From an uncultured Bacteroidales bacterium (lineage in GTDB: Bacteria; Bacteroidota; Bacteroidia; Bacteroidales; Bacteroidaceae), in NCBI GenBank assembly GCA_937898885.1, contig CALDKD010000014.1:1-64000 (forward strand): a stretch of 64,000 nucleotides of DNA, in the 5' to 3' direction. The notes below the pieces were generated by a model, which saw only the letters and a list, made by a program, of their open reading frames with translations, was not told where the DNA came from and searched no databases. Shown piece by piece: positions 1-8,295 of this stretch; the first letter of the stretch is position 1, and every line of letters begins with the position of its first letter. The position numbers and the translations under genes were made by a program.

Positions 1-440
1 ACTACAGCGCGTACCGCGACATCTGCCACAAAGTGAAGACCTCATACCGTCCCTTTGTAAGGGAGGCGGCAGGCATGATGGCTGCTTCACTCTCCTTTCC
101 ATCAGACGGAATCTTGATTCCAATGCCGTCGCATCTGGGATATGCGACCGACACCCTTGACCTCTGCAAGGAACTGTCCTCCATGACCGGTCTTCCGGTG
201 ATGGATATCCTTCACGGTGACATCCGTGAATCCATCCACAAGCTCAAGTCGCTTAACGGTGAAATACCTTCCGATTTCAGCCTTGGCCTGCGTCTTACCC
301 ATGACGTTCCCGTAGGTCTCCGTCCTCTTGTCGTGGACAATGTCATCGGCACCGGATTCACCATGAAGTCCGTCCTTGCTCTCATTCCCGAATGCATCCC
401 TTGCACCCTGGCCGTTGATTACCGCAGATGCACGCTGTAA
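1..440 (+). CDS. Phosphoribosyltransferase-like protein, 5' end outside window
   Basis: The reading frame is already open at the left window edge, so the N-terminus is missing; an in-frame GTG at 33 is probably internal. The visible part of roughly 145 residues ends at a TAA at 438-440. It carries a PRPP-binding-loop-like segment, VVDNVIGTG, preceded by hydrophobic residues, as in type I phosphoribosyltransferases (usual form VDDVxTTG). I infer a PRTase-fold protein. Such genes occur on Bacteroidota conjugative elements, but its substrate cannot be read from the sequence. The second acidic residue of the usual DD pair is Asn, so activity is uncertain. Confidence 0.55.
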   Translation, partial: YSAYRDICHKVKTSYRPFVREAAGMMAASLSFPSDGILIPMPSHLGYATDTLDLCKELSSMTGLPVMDILHGDIRESIHKLKSLNGEIPSDFSLGLRLTHDVPVGLRPLVVDNVIGTGFTMKSVLALIPECIPCTLAVDYRRCTL

Positions 441-1147
441 GTTCCCGCTATCAATCTCTTTTTTTTTTCTGCCCCCTCCGCTCGCTCCAGGCGGCCCGAT
501 GACGCTCTCCTTGTCGAAGTCCGTTGAATTGCTCTTCATCTGCTGTTTCCTGATTCCGCTTTCTCTGATGTTCCCGTCTGCAGCACGAACTGGGAGGCTG
601 GGGGAGCGCGGTGCTGACGCTGACGTCATCGGTTTTCCACTTCTTTGGGGTCGTGGCCTTCCGCTGTGGAGCCTTTGGTCGTGATTGGACACGGGCTTGT
701 CGTTCTTTCTACGCGCTATGCCCGTTGTTCAAGGCTGTCTTTCCCAAGTGAATGTCGCCGCTTTGCCTTCCTGGTCCGTCATGTCTGCCAAGAAGCGGCC
801 ATGCGGTGTTTTAGCTGCGTCTGTCAGAACCCTGTGTCACTGTCGGACCCGCTACGTCTGACTGCTGGATTCACGATTGCTGTCTTCATATTGCCTGTTT
901 TCCGGGCGAAGTCATCGATTATTGTTTACCGCTACAAAGTTGGGGCGCAGCGCACCTGCGTGCTCCGGGACGACCAGGAGGTCTCTGGCCAATGACCTCC
1001 ACACAAATCTTCCTTTTTCTTTTCGTCCGCGAGTTACGTCCACAAACAAAAAGAGTATTTGAGTTCCGGTCCATGGCGCTGCCCTATGCCTGCGCCCCCT
1101 TGATTGTATCGTTAATCAAATCAATAACTTCTAAAAACAGTACAATT
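441..1147. other. 707-bp stretch without a supported gene
   Basis: Overlapping open frames exist here, but their translations are rich in Cys, Arg, Ser and Pro and resemble no protein family I know. The segment is pyrimidine-rich (a T-run near 462-472) and shares the word CGCTCGCTCC with the non-coding segment after the ssb gene (about 1569). I see no clear promoter for the downstream ssb gene. Confidence 0.4.
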
Positions 1148-1513
1148 ATGAAGAAAATCGAGAACACTTTCGCAGTATCAGGTTTCGTGGGTCGTGACGC
1201 AGAGATCCGCCAGTTTGCAAACACCAGCGTGGCACGCTTCTCCATGGCAGTCGGCCGTACCGAGAAGAGCGGTGACGAGAGCACCCGCGTATCAGCCTTC
1301 ATGAACATCGAGGCATGGCGCAAGAACGATAAGGCCGAGTCTTTCGACATCCTGACCAAGGGCTCCCTCATCACAGTGGAAGGCTACTTCAAGCCCGAGG
1401 AGTGGACCGATGGAGACGGCGTCAAGCATAACCGCGTCACCCTTGTAGCCACCCGTTTCTATCCGGCAGCGGACAAGGAACCGAAAGCGGAGAAACAGGA
1501 GAAGGAGAGCTGA
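1148..1513 (+). CDS. ssb: Single-stranded DNA-binding protein
   Basis: A 121-residue OB-fold SSB. Residues about 3-105 show the family pattern: N-terminal VSGFVGRDAEIRQF, then VARFSMAVGR, then the F-x-N-I-E-A-W strand and a late LITVEGYF strand. The C-terminal tail is short and acidic/lysine-rich (KAEKQEKES) and lacks the DDDIPF-type tip that recruits partners, which is common in plasmid and conjugative-element SSBs. The start is the ATG at 1148; the frame is open 52 codons further upstream but that part is not SSB-like. It likely coats single-stranded DNA during transfer or replication. A strong hairpin follows at 1544-1565. Confidence 0.88.
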   Translation: MKKIENTFAVSGFVGRDAEIRQFANTSVARFSMAVGRTEKSGDESTRVSAFMNIEAWRKNDKAESFDILTKGSLITVEGYFKPEEWTDGDGVKHNRVTLVATRFYPAADKEPKAEKQEKES

Positions 1514-1543
1514 TCCTTCTCCTCCCGCTTCAATGCATAGGAG

Positions 1544-1565
1544 AGCGACCTTCGGGCCGCTTTTC
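1544..1565 (+). terminator. Rho-independent terminator after ssb
   Basis: AGCGACC, TTCG loop, GGCCGCT (with one mismatch in the stem) is followed by TTTTC. It lies 30 bp after the ssb stop codon. Confidence 0.6.
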
Positions 1566-1597
1566 TTTCGCTCGCTCCGGGTCTTCGGCTGCAGGTA

Positions 1598-1751
1598 GCC
1601 CGCATCCGGCCTTTCACACACTTCGGGACTGCGCCCGAATACTGTAAAAGGCGGGTCCCATGCGAGCAGTCACATGAGTCCTTTGGGCCACGGAAAGTGT
1701 CCTCAGTCCGATGTGACACTTCGCCTTCTGTGGGACCTGGCGGATGCGGGC
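1598..1751. other. Nested inverted repeats, structured non-coding segment
   Basis: Three inverted repeats are nested inside one another. Arms GCCCGCATCCG (1598-1608) and CGGATGCGGGC (1741-1751) are outermost, GGTCCCA (1654-1660) and TGGGACC (1731-1737) are in the middle, and GTCACAT (1669-1675) and ATGTGAC (1711-1717) are innermost. All arms are perfect. A small extra stem, TTCGGG/CCCGAA, lies near 1623-1639. No gene covers 1514-1892. The fold could act as single-stranded DNA (single-strand origin, transfer-related) or as RNA; the sequence alone does not decide. Confidence 0.55.
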
Positions 1752-1892
1752 AGGCTCCGCCTGTTTCAATATAATGTTATTGAAGAATAGGGTGAATGTG
1801 ATTATGCATGAAAACAGCACATGGCAGCACCTGTACCGGTGAGTACTGGTCAGAAATGTTGTGATAACCGGTATTGACGGTATCGACTTACC

Positions 1893-2396
1893 TTATGCGT
1901 CAGTCTTTGATACTGATTCCTGGTGAAGCTCGACGGCTTCCTGGAACGCTGCGCGGAAGGCCATTGGCTTGCTTATGTAGTCAATCGAGCCATGTGAACC
2001 GCCGGTGCCGATGGCTGTGACCGTACCGTAGTTCAGGATGCGTCCCCAAAATCCCTGGTCGACACCGACCGTCTCGGTCTTCTGCAGGAGCAGTTCGAAG
2101 GTCTTGCGGGCAATGAAACCGCGCTTGATTACCAGACGCTTGTTAGTGACTACAACCTCGGTAGTCCGGTACTCAATGAGGCTGTCCAGCCATGATATTA
2201 TGGCTGTGACGATAAACAATAATCCTGCGTACTTGACAATAGGCTCCCTGTCGACACTCAGATAGAATAGAACACCGGCTATAGCCAGCTGAACGATGAT
2301 TCCTAATACCGGACCAATCCAGAATGTCCAGTGTATGTGTGCCTCATACTGAACTGTCTCAGAATGCAGCAGATTCTTGTTTACGTACCTTCCCAT
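1893..2396 (-). CDS. PH-domain (bPH2/YdbT-like) membrane protein
   Basis: The 167-residue protein has two hydrophobic segments, about residues 25-47 and 55-70, followed by a bacterial PH domain: EYRTTEVVVTNKRLVIKRGFIARKTFELLLQKTETVGVDQGFWGRILNYGTV, split here by description only, is centred on residues 75-130. The 'TNKRLV..RG' and 'IxxVxVxQGFWGRILxYG' patterns are hallmarks of the bPH2/DUF304 family. It is probably an inner-membrane protein of unknown role. It stands alone, transcribed against ssb and the relaxase. The start ATG at 2396 is followed by MGRYVNKNLL, a plausible cytoplasmic head. Confidence 0.75.
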   Translation of the reverse strand: MGRYVNKNLLHSETVQYEAHIHWTFWIGPVLGIIVQLAIAGVLFYLSVDREPIVKYAGLLFIVTAIISWLDSLIEYRTTEVVVTNKRLVIKRGFIARKTFELLLQKTETVGVDQGFWGRILNYGTVTAIGTGGSHGSIDYISKPMAFRAAFQEAVELHQESVSKTDA

Positions 2397-2460
2397 GGCT
2401 GTTTTATTTATCTGTAAAGTTACTCATTTTCAGTGAAAAATGCAAGCCTTGACGGCTCTG

Positions 2461-2522
2461 TTTGTATTGTTTTCCCAATCTTTGTATATCTTTGTACCCG
2501 GTTTCAGTTTAGGCTGAACCGG
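2461..2522 (+). promoter_or_regulatory. Promoter-like site followed by hairpin
   Basis: A perfect Bacteroidota -7 element, TATCTTTG, lies at 2487-2494 in a TTTG-rich context. Immediately after it, arms CCGGTTTCAG (2498-2507) and CTGAACCGG (2514-2522) form a stem with one bulge. No plus-strand gene follows before the convergent resolvase-like gene, so this may start a small RNA. No U-tract terminator was seen nearby. Confidence 0.35.
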
Positions 2523-2782
2523 ACATTTTGGAATGGTGTTGTTGTAACATCCTCCGTTTTCGAATCTCGCAAATTCACTATCCTGGGGCTTGTGACAATG
2601 ATGCCACATCGATGATAATATCGCCTTCTCAAATAAAGGCTCCTGATATTGTCGGATGGTGTGGTATGTTTGTTCGGCAAGGATAGGGGTCATGCGAGAA
2701 CCTGAAAACGTGTTGGGCATATGTGCCACACCTTTTCTTTGTTCTGATAGCAGTGATATTCTATTCCGAGATGCAGTCCTTG

Positions 2783-3409
2783 TTATTCCTCTTCGGCCTT
2801 GTTGCGCTTGCCGAGCGGTCCCTGGTGATGGCCGCGGTTAAGAACAATGCCGTGCTTCTTGAGGATGCGGAACACGGAACTGCGGCTGCGGAAACCGCTT
2901 GCTCTCCATATGGAATCGATGGACTGGCCATGACAGTACATGGTCACAATGCTCTTCTCCCTTTCAAGCTTGCTCTTGTTGCCCTTTGGGAATGTCCTTT
3001 CGCCCTTCTTCAGTTTGATGATATGTGCGGTTTCCTTCCTCATTGCGACGACTTCAGCGGGAAGAGATGCTACGATTTCAAGAACATCGTTAATCTTGGT
3101 GTCGGGAAACAGCTCGTTGCCCGTGTCTATTCTGTCATGAATGGAAATAAGACGGACGCGGCTGATACGGCATGCCTCAAGAAAGAGGGCCAGTTCTCTG
3201 GAGCCCCGAACTGCATTGCTGAGTCTGGAAATGACAAGTTCATCACCCCGGTGAAGACTGCTGACAAGTTCTCTGAACCTTGGACGGAGCTTTTCTTGCT
3301 CCTCTTCTTCGGCTACAATGTTGCAGCAGCCATAGTCCTTCATCCACTGACAGTCCGATTCAAAACTGCTGTAGTTTTCAAATTGCTGGATATATCCGAT
3401 TTTGGCCAT
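2783..3409 (-). CDS. Resolvase-like protein without catalytic serine, C-terminal HTH
   Basis: 208 residues. The N-terminal ~120 residues follow the serine-recombinase fold: the first strand MAKIGYI, then RPRFRELVSSLHRGDELVISRLSNAVRG (described in part), which matches the helix and 'LVVxxLxRxxR' region of resolvases. In true resolvases the first strand is followed by RxS with the nucleophilic serine; here the sequence is QQFENYSS, so the nucleophile position is not conserved. The C-terminus (about 160-195) looks like a Hin-type helix-turn-helix. I infer a DNA-binding regulator derived from a recombinase rather than an active one. Its promoter region carries the GAGTATGA half-sites described separately. 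Confidence 0.6.
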   Translation of the reverse strand: MAKIGYIQQFENYSSFESDCQWMKDYGCCNIVAEEEEQEKLRPRFRELVSSLHRGDELVISRLSNAVRGSRELALFLEACRISRVRLISIHDRIDTGNELFPDTKINDVLEIVASLPAEVVAMRKETAHIIKLKKGERTFPKGNKSKLEREKSIVTMYCHGQSIDSIWRASGFRSRSSVFRILKKHGIVLNRGHHQGPLGKRNKAEEE

Positions 3410-3447
3410 AATGATTGTTTTGCTGTTGGACTTGTAATGTATGAATG

Positions 3448-3455
3448 CAAAGATA
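3448..3455 (-). promoter_or_regulatory. -7 element of resolvase-like gene
   Basis: TATCTTTG read on the minus strand, 38 bp before the start codon at 3409. A TCATACTC half-site (3473-3480) lies just upstream. Confidence 0.5.
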
Positions 3456-3542
3456 AAGTATACTTTAATAAATCATACTCAAAAAGACTAAAAAAAAGTA
3501 GAAACATATAAATATAAAAATAAGGCGGAATAACAGGTCCGT

Positions 3543-3572
3543 CAGTATGATATTCATGCCAATGAGTATGAA
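3543..3572. promoter_or_regulatory. Paired AGTATGA/GAGTATGA sites, 20-bp phasing
   Basis: CAGTATGATA (3543-3552) and TGAGTATGAA (3563-3572) are direct copies 20 bp apart, about two helical turns. A third copy in inverse orientation (TCATACTC, 3473-3480) is near the divergent promoter. The same word in inverted pairs recurs at 6618-6653 and 25539-25570. Confidence 0.5.
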
Positions 3573-3625
3573 TGTCAAAATATTATAAATTCTGCGGGAT
3601 ATGCATCATTTCCTGTAGATAGTGC

Positions 3626-3633
3626 TATTTTTG
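3626..3633 (+). promoter_or_regulatory. -7 element of the 213-residue gene
   Basis: TATTTTTG fits TAnnTTTG and ends 26 bp before the ATG at 3660. Confidence 0.45.
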
Positions 3634-3659
3634 CATATAAATCAAGTATAATTGAAAGA

Positions 3660-4301
3660 ATGATGAATACTTATTCAAATACGTTTGACTGTGGTCGCAG
3701 AGTCCTGCTTCCTTCATCATGCTGTTCAGACTTGTTTGCATTTTCAGATAATACTCAAAAGTGTACTGTCGCACCGGTTGCTGATTACCCCGATGACTAT
3801 CTGAAACCGGCGTTCAATACATTGCTTGTTCCAGATTTAAATAATATAGAGATCATGATTCAAGACGAAATCCAGAATTTCGCATCCGACGCTCCGGAGA
3901 TGTTGCCGGAACTGTTGGATGCATCTTTCTTAAAGACTAGTTTTTTATCTGAAGAATTCGCTGTACTGACATATTGTTACGAGTGCGGTTTCAAGATGGA
4001 GGAAATTCTGAATATGCTCAAGGATCAGATGGCTGTCGTATTGCTATATGACGCACGCGTATCTGAGAGCACCTCATACGGCTGGAGTTGTTGTGCGTAT
4101 TCTAATCCCATGTTCGGTCAGATGTTCAAAATCAATGCCAAGACTGACGGTAGCGGCCAGGTGATGGAACTGGCTGTCACCCTATATGAATCTATGGAAT
4201 TCATGAGTCAGGATCTTTTCTCTGACTACAATGATTGTAGAGAGAAATACCCGATAGGCTATTTCAGATCATTGCTTGACGTGATGAGTGATCTGTTCTG
4301 A
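3660..4301 (+). CDS. Hypothetical protein
   Basis: 213 residues, not recognised. It is acidic and contains no signal peptide or membrane segment. Cysteines are scattered through it, two of them as pairs (CC near residues 21 and 147). The start has two adjacent ATG codons (3660 and 3663). The promoter TATTTTTG and the paired GAGTATGA sites lie upstream, so it probably belongs to the same control circuit as the divergent resolvase-like gene. No function is proposed. Confidence 0.55.
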   Translation: MMNTYSNTFDCGRRVLLPSSCCSDLFAFSDNTQKCTVAPVADYPDDYLKPAFNTLLVPDLNNIEIMIQDEIQNFASDAPEMLPELLDASFLKTSFLSEEFAVLTYCYECGFKMEEILNMLKDQMAVVLLYDARVSESTSYGWSCCAYSNPMFGQMFKINAKTDGSGQVMELAVTLYESMEFMSQDLFSDYNDCREKYPIGYFRSLLDVMSDLF

Positions 4302-4416
4302 TCAGGCATTCCAATCATAATCCCAGAAGCAATCTCTTCCTGTCTCCGAGAGGAAACGGGCAAAGGGCATTTGTTGGTCATACTAACTGATTTGTTATAA
4401 AAATTGCTTACACATT

Positions 4417-4953
4417 ATGAGATTTTCCTATTTGATTTTCGTGGCCGTTCCAATGGCCGCAGCCGTTGTTTACCGATGCAGGAGAGAATGGCTTTTCGGG
4501 TTCTGTCGTGCCATGTGTACGCTATCTTCGGCACGTCTGCTTTTTGTTAGAATCATGGTTCTTGCCGAGCTGGTTTTCCATTTCCTGTTCATGAGTTCCG
4601 GTCGTGCCGGAATTGGAATGGTCATATCAACGGCGCTTCTTCTGCTCTTTGTTGTCAAGCAGCGGAAATGTGACCTGATGACCATGTTCAGGGCAAACAC
4701 CAGATACCTGTTCGTGATCTTTGTCGTTTGTCTCATCTCAGACTTTATCCCTTCTCTTTTTCCTGTGACGATGTCACTGGCAATCTTCATTTGCGCTGCC
4801 TGTTTCTGGCCCTCTCCGGCGGCCTTGTTTCTTTGGCACTTCCCAATATCGGACGATCATTTTCAAGCCAACAAGGCGCAATGCGTAGAGTGCTATTTCC
4901 ATATGACCGCAAGACGGTCACAGCACGTTTCTGACATCCTCAATACTTTCTGA
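4417..4953 (+). CDS. Multi-spanning membrane protein, unknown
   Basis: 178 residues with hydrophobic segments at about 4-18, 45-66, 70-88, 100-125 and 127-145, so about four or five membrane passes. The basic stretch between the first two (CRRE..RAM) suggests cytoplasmic loops. The last 40 residues (after the WHFP motif) are polar and less convincing, so the true frame could end or shift earlier. It lies directly upstream of the oriT-like region and the relaxase, and may be a small inner-membrane accessory of transfer; this is inference from position only. Confidence 0.5.
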   Translation: MRFSYLIFVAVPMAAAVVYRCRREWLFGFCRAMCTLSSARLLFVRIMVLAELVFHFLFMSSGRAGIGMVISTALLLLFVVKQRKCDLMTMFRANTRYLFVIFVVCLISDFIPSLFPVTMSLAIFICAACFWPSPAALFLWHFPISDDHFQANKAQCVECYFHMTARRSQHVSDILNTF

Positions 4954-5014
4954 CCATTTCCCGTGTAAGGCAAAATTGCCGGCAACCATTGGCGTGGTGT
5001 TGCTCTTGTCAAAC

Positions 5015-5085
5015 TTCGGGCTTGCCCGAAAATCCCTACTTTTCCAATGTGGGGTAGCCTAATTCCCCAAACTCCAAAATGGAGT
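5015..5085 (+). other. Candidate oriT inverted repeats upstream of relaxase
   Basis: The region between the membrane-protein gene and the relaxase start contains TTCGGGC/GCCCGAA (5015-5021 and 5024-5030), GGGG/CCCC (5051-5054 and 5065-5068) and ACTCCA/TGGAGT (5071-5076 and 5080-5085). Clusters of small inverted repeats just 5' of a mob gene are the usual setting of an origin of transfer. The nick site was not identified. Confidence 0.4.
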
Positions 5086-5154
5086 CTGGGAGGTGTCTGA
5101 CGGAGCAGCAAGCTGAGACACTATATTATTGTTTAACCTGTAAAGAATTTGGAA

Positions 5155-6612
5155 ATGGAAACATCAGCAAAACAAGTGGTGGACATGAGACCCGGGAAGG
5201 GTTTCACCACAGCTCAGAGCGACGAGCACCAGCGCCGGTGGTCTGAACGCGGTTGGGAACATGCGCTTGCAACCGGAAACTATGACCCGACCCGTGAACA
5301 TTTGAATTTCGAGATTGTCAGGGGTGGCAAGGTACAGCCTATTGACAAGAGCAGAAGCATTCCGGAAAAGATTCGGGACATCCTTCATGCCCGTGGAATT
5401 GTCGACCCGAATGAAGGACTGGCCGAGCCGAAATTCAGGACTGTAGCCAACTTCATTTTCGGTGGTTCGCGTGACAGGATGCATGAACTTGCTTTCGGTC
5501 AGCAGAAGGTGAATCTCAGGCATGGTGCGGATAACTCCCATGTCGAAAGATGTCCCGATATTGAGGCATGGGCAAAGGATGTCTATGACTTCGTGTCCAG
5601 ACGATACGGTGAAGATAACATAGCGGCATTCTACGTCCATTTGGACGAGACGAATCCTCATATCCATTGTACGCTGCTGCCTATTGATAACGGAAAATTT
5701 GCTTACAAGAAGATTTTTGCCGGAAAAGACAAGTACGACTTTTCCCGGCGCAGCCGTGAGCTTCATGACGCATTCGCTGTCGTCAATGGGAAATGGGGAC
5801 TTAACCGTGGAAGCAGTATCGTAGAAACTAAAGCGCATCACCGTCCGACGGAAGAGTACCGCCGATGGCTTGATGACGTGTGCATAGGCAAGGAGGAAGA
5901 GATAGTCGCTCACCAGCATGCACTTGATGAACTGAAAGTGGAGATTCAGATTGCCGAACGCAAGGTGAAGGGTCTGACTACGATGATAGAAAATGCACAG
6001 AAGGAAAGAGAGACAGTTGAGACCAGAATTGTGCAGTTGGAAGCGCGACTGGAAGTAGGGCAGGGTGACAGAGGCCAACTGGAAGCCGAGCTACGTGACT
6101 TGCGTGACGAACTGTCGGCTGTCGATGTAAAGCTTGAAGACAAGAAGGCAAAACTGAAAGAGGCCGATATACAGCTGGATGCCCTTCAGAAGGATAAAAA
6201 TGAGATTGCCAGGCAGACGGAAGAACTCAAAAAGCAGAAGGCTGGAGCTGCCTATGACCTTCAGGGCTATGCAAAAAGCCAACTGTCCATGGTCGCTTTT
6301 GAAGATGTTGTCAATGAGTTTGGCGGCTGGTACCAGGAACTGGACGAATCGGAACGTCATGTAGTTGAGATGACATTGCTTAAGGACCTGGCTGACCGCG
6401 GACAATATATAATGAAATGCGCACTCATGCTTTATGTAGGTATGGTTGATCAGGCTACCACGTTCGCTGAAGGACATGGTGGAGGCGGTGGCGGCAGTTC
6501 ACTTCCCTGGGGACGTGACGAGAAGGAAAATGATAGGGAATGGGCACGCCGTTGTATGCAGATGGCCCGTCGGATGATGCGTCCGGCAATGGGCAGAAAG
6601 CAGCTCAGATAG
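5155..6612 (+). CDS. mobV: MobV/Pre-family mobilisation relaxase
   Basis: 485 residues. The N-terminal ~235 residues are a Pre/Mob relaxase. The metal-binding motif HLDETNPHIH is seen near residues 162-171, and the upstream HLNFEIVRGG and downstream FSRRSRELHDAFA segments also fit. It would nick oriT and lead the strand into the recipient. Residues about 245-365 form a long heptad-rich coiled coil, usual in this family. The C-terminus has a Gly run (GGGGGGSS) before a basic end. The ATG at 5155 is chosen over a TTG two codons earlier. An inverted-repeat regulatory site follows its stop by 6 bp. Confidence 0.9.
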   Translation: METSAKQVVDMRPGKGFTTAQSDEHQRRWSERGWEHALATGNYDPTREHLNFEIVRGGKVQPIDKSRSIPEKIRDILHARGIVDPNEGLAEPKFRTVANFIFGGSRDRMHELAFGQQKVNLRHGADNSHVERCPDIEAWAKDVYDFVSRRYGEDNIAAFYVHLDETNPHIHCTLLPIDNGKFAYKKIFAGKDKYDFSRRSRELHDAFAVVNGKWGLNRGSSIVETKAHHRPTEEYRRWLDDVCIGKEEEIVAHQHALDELKVEIQIAERKVKGLTTMIENAQKERETVETRIVQLEARLEVGQGDRGQLEAELRDLRDELSAVDVKLEDKKAKLKEADIQLDALQKDKNEIARQTEELKKQKAGAAYDLQGYAKSQLSMVAFEDVVNEFGGWYQELDESERHVVEMTLLKDLADRGQYIMKCALMLYVGMVDQATTFAEGHGGGGGGSSLPWGRDEKENDREWARRCMQMARRMMRPAMGRKQLR

Positions 6613-6617
6613 GTATA

Positions 6618-6653
6618 TTTATGAGTATGATTTTTGTAAATGATACTCATAAA
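6618..6653. promoter_or_regulatory. Inverted GAGTATGA repeat upstream of OmpA-like gene
   Basis: Arms TTTATGAGTAT (6618-6628) and ATACTCATAAA (6643-6653) are perfectly inverted. Half-sites ATGAGTATGA and TGATACTCAT have their centres 20 bp apart. The best -7-like box (TTACTTTG, 6717-6724) is 63 bp downstream, similar to the spacing at the 25.5 kb copy. Confidence 0.55.
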
Positions 6654-6740
6654 GTAAATCTTGTTAAAGCGCTGAATGTTTGCTTTGATTGGCTTTTTTG
6701 TGTCAAAAAATGCCTATTACTTTGCGGCGTTGATTTACGT

Positions 6741-8048
6741 ATGAAATCCGTTCAGATGAAGATTACTTTGTTGTTAGTACTGCTTATCACCTTCGCCAAT
6801 GGTGCCAGGGCTCAGGAGAATGTTTCCGCCTCTTCAATTGAAGTGACGGAGGCACTCCAGCCGTTGGATCCTGTTGGTCCTCTGAATACCGGAGGCAACT
6901 GGTTTGTTCAGGCCGGTGGTGGCGTATCGGCTTTCATCGGAAACCCGCTTGGCTGTGCCGATTTGTTTGACAGGTGCAGTCCGGTGCTGTCGCTTTCCTT
7001 TGGCAAGTGGTTCACTCCGTCATGGGGAGCCATGGTCGGAATGCAGGGACTGTCATTCAAGGACTGCAGTCTGACCGATAACGGATATGTGCTTTGGCGT
7101 GCAAACCTCATGTACAATCTGACGGGAAACATTAACTTGGCTGAAGATGGCCAGTCCCGTTGGGATTTGGTTCCTTATGCCGGAACAGGTCTTGTCTGGA
7201 ATACCGATGCCGGAAACCATCCTTTCTCTCTGACTTACGGCCTTCTCATCAGACGTCGGGTTGTAAACCGTGTCCATCTCTGTATGGACCTTTCCGGCAT
7301 GACGACTTTCGGTGATTTTGACGGGGTTGGTGGTTCCGACCGCCTGGACAATATGCTGGCTTTTTCATGCGGTCTGTCTGTGACCATAGGCAGAGCAGGG
7401 TGGCGCCGTACACTGCCTGCAATAACTTATATGGTCAGGGACGGCCGCATGGTCAGCGCCAAATTCAGAAATGAAACGATACTGGGAGATGACAGCACTC
7501 AGGGTACTGAAGCCTATCCCAGAAATGACTATAGCGGACTCAACTCATTACGCAGACGTATGCGGCAGATGCCGGAATTCGCAGAGCTACCGGATTCGGT
7601 AACTGAGGCAGATGTCTTTGCTGGAGGCTTTGACGGGGGAATGTTGTGGACCGGTCATCCCGACAGCGTAGCCGATGAGCGGGAAATCATGTCTCCTATG
7701 GCCAACGGATTATACCAGGCAGGTGCTCCTGTGTGTTTCTTCTTTCAGTTGGCCACTGACAAGTTGACGGACCAGTCACAACAGGTCAACCTGGATGCGC
7801 TTGCTGAGGTTATCCGTAAGAACAACATGCTTGTGACGGTTACAGGATATGCAGATAGCAGCACAGGAACGTCGGACATTAACGACCGGTTGAGCCGTCA
7901 GCGTGCAGACTATATCAGACAGCAGCTGGTGGAAAGGGGAGTGGACAACTCCTCGATTGAAACAAGGTCAGAAGGCGGCACAGACCGCTACCGGCCTCAG
8001 GCGGCCAACCGTTGTGCCAAGGTAGAATACACGAACAAGGGTTTATGA
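6741..8048 (+). CDS. Secreted OmpA-domain outer-membrane protein
   Basis: 435 residues. The ATG at 6741 is chosen because it starts a classical signal peptide (MKSVQMKITLLLVLLITF.., cleavage likely after ANGARA); an earlier ATG would bury it. Residues about 45-220 look like a beta-rich barrel (alternating aromatic and glycine residues). The C-terminal ~110 residues are an OmpA/MotB peptidoglycan-binding domain: VTGYADSSTG, then SRQRADYIRQQL, then the SEGGTDR and ANRCAKVEY segments. It probably anchors an envelope structure to peptidoglycan. Position right after the relaxase suggests an element-borne envelope or transfer role. Confidence 0.8.
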   Translation: MKSVQMKITLLLVLLITFANGARAQENVSASSIEVTEALQPLDPVGPLNTGGNWFVQAGGGVSAFIGNPLGCADLFDRCSPVLSLSFGKWFTPSWGAMVGMQGLSFKDCSLTDNGYVLWRANLMYNLTGNINLAEDGQSRWDLVPYAGTGLVWNTDAGNHPFSLTYGLLIRRRVVNRVHLCMDLSGMTTFGDFDGVGGSDRLDNMLAFSCGLSVTIGRAGWRRTLPAITYMVRDGRMVSAKFRNETILGDDSTQGTEAYPRNDYSGLNSLRRRMRQMPEFAELPDSVTEADVFAGGFDGGMLWTGHPDSVADEREIMSPMANGLYQAGAPVCFFFQLATDKLTDQSQQVNLDALAEVIRKNNMLVTVTGYADSSTGTSDINDRLSRQRADYIRQQLVERGVDNSSIETRSEGGTDRYRPQAANRCAKVEYTNKGL

Positions 8049-8092
8049 ATGATATTTGCTGGAAGAGATTTGGTAAGATTATGTATTGGGGG

Positions 8093-8123
8093 AAAGGGCT
8101 GACCGTGAGGTTCGCCCTTTTTT
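8093..8123 (+). terminator. Terminator after OmpA-like gene
   Basis: Arms AAAGGGC (8093-8099) and GCCCTTT (8114-8120), continuing into a T-run to 8123, 45 bp after the stop codon. Confidence 0.65.
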
Positions 8124-8295
8124 ACGTCTAATAAGTGTGTCGGATGTTGTCTGTTGTTGAAAATGGGCAAAACAGTACCGTACAGTAATACAGGTTAATT
8201 TTGGTCGCGTACCATAGAATAATGCCGTTTCAGTTATATCTTGCCGTATGATGTGTCAATGGATTTTTCAGCCGCTTGTTCGTTAGTCTTACTGA

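Noticed and set aside
645..995. Open frame of 116 residues on the plus strand
   Set aside because: Cys/Arg/Ser-rich translation without family features, no promoter and no ribosome-binding context; overlaps another frame of equal quality.
2430..2729. Open frame of 99 residues on the minus strand
   Set aside because: It crosses a strong plus-strand promoter-like element and hairpin, and its translation has no recognisable pattern.
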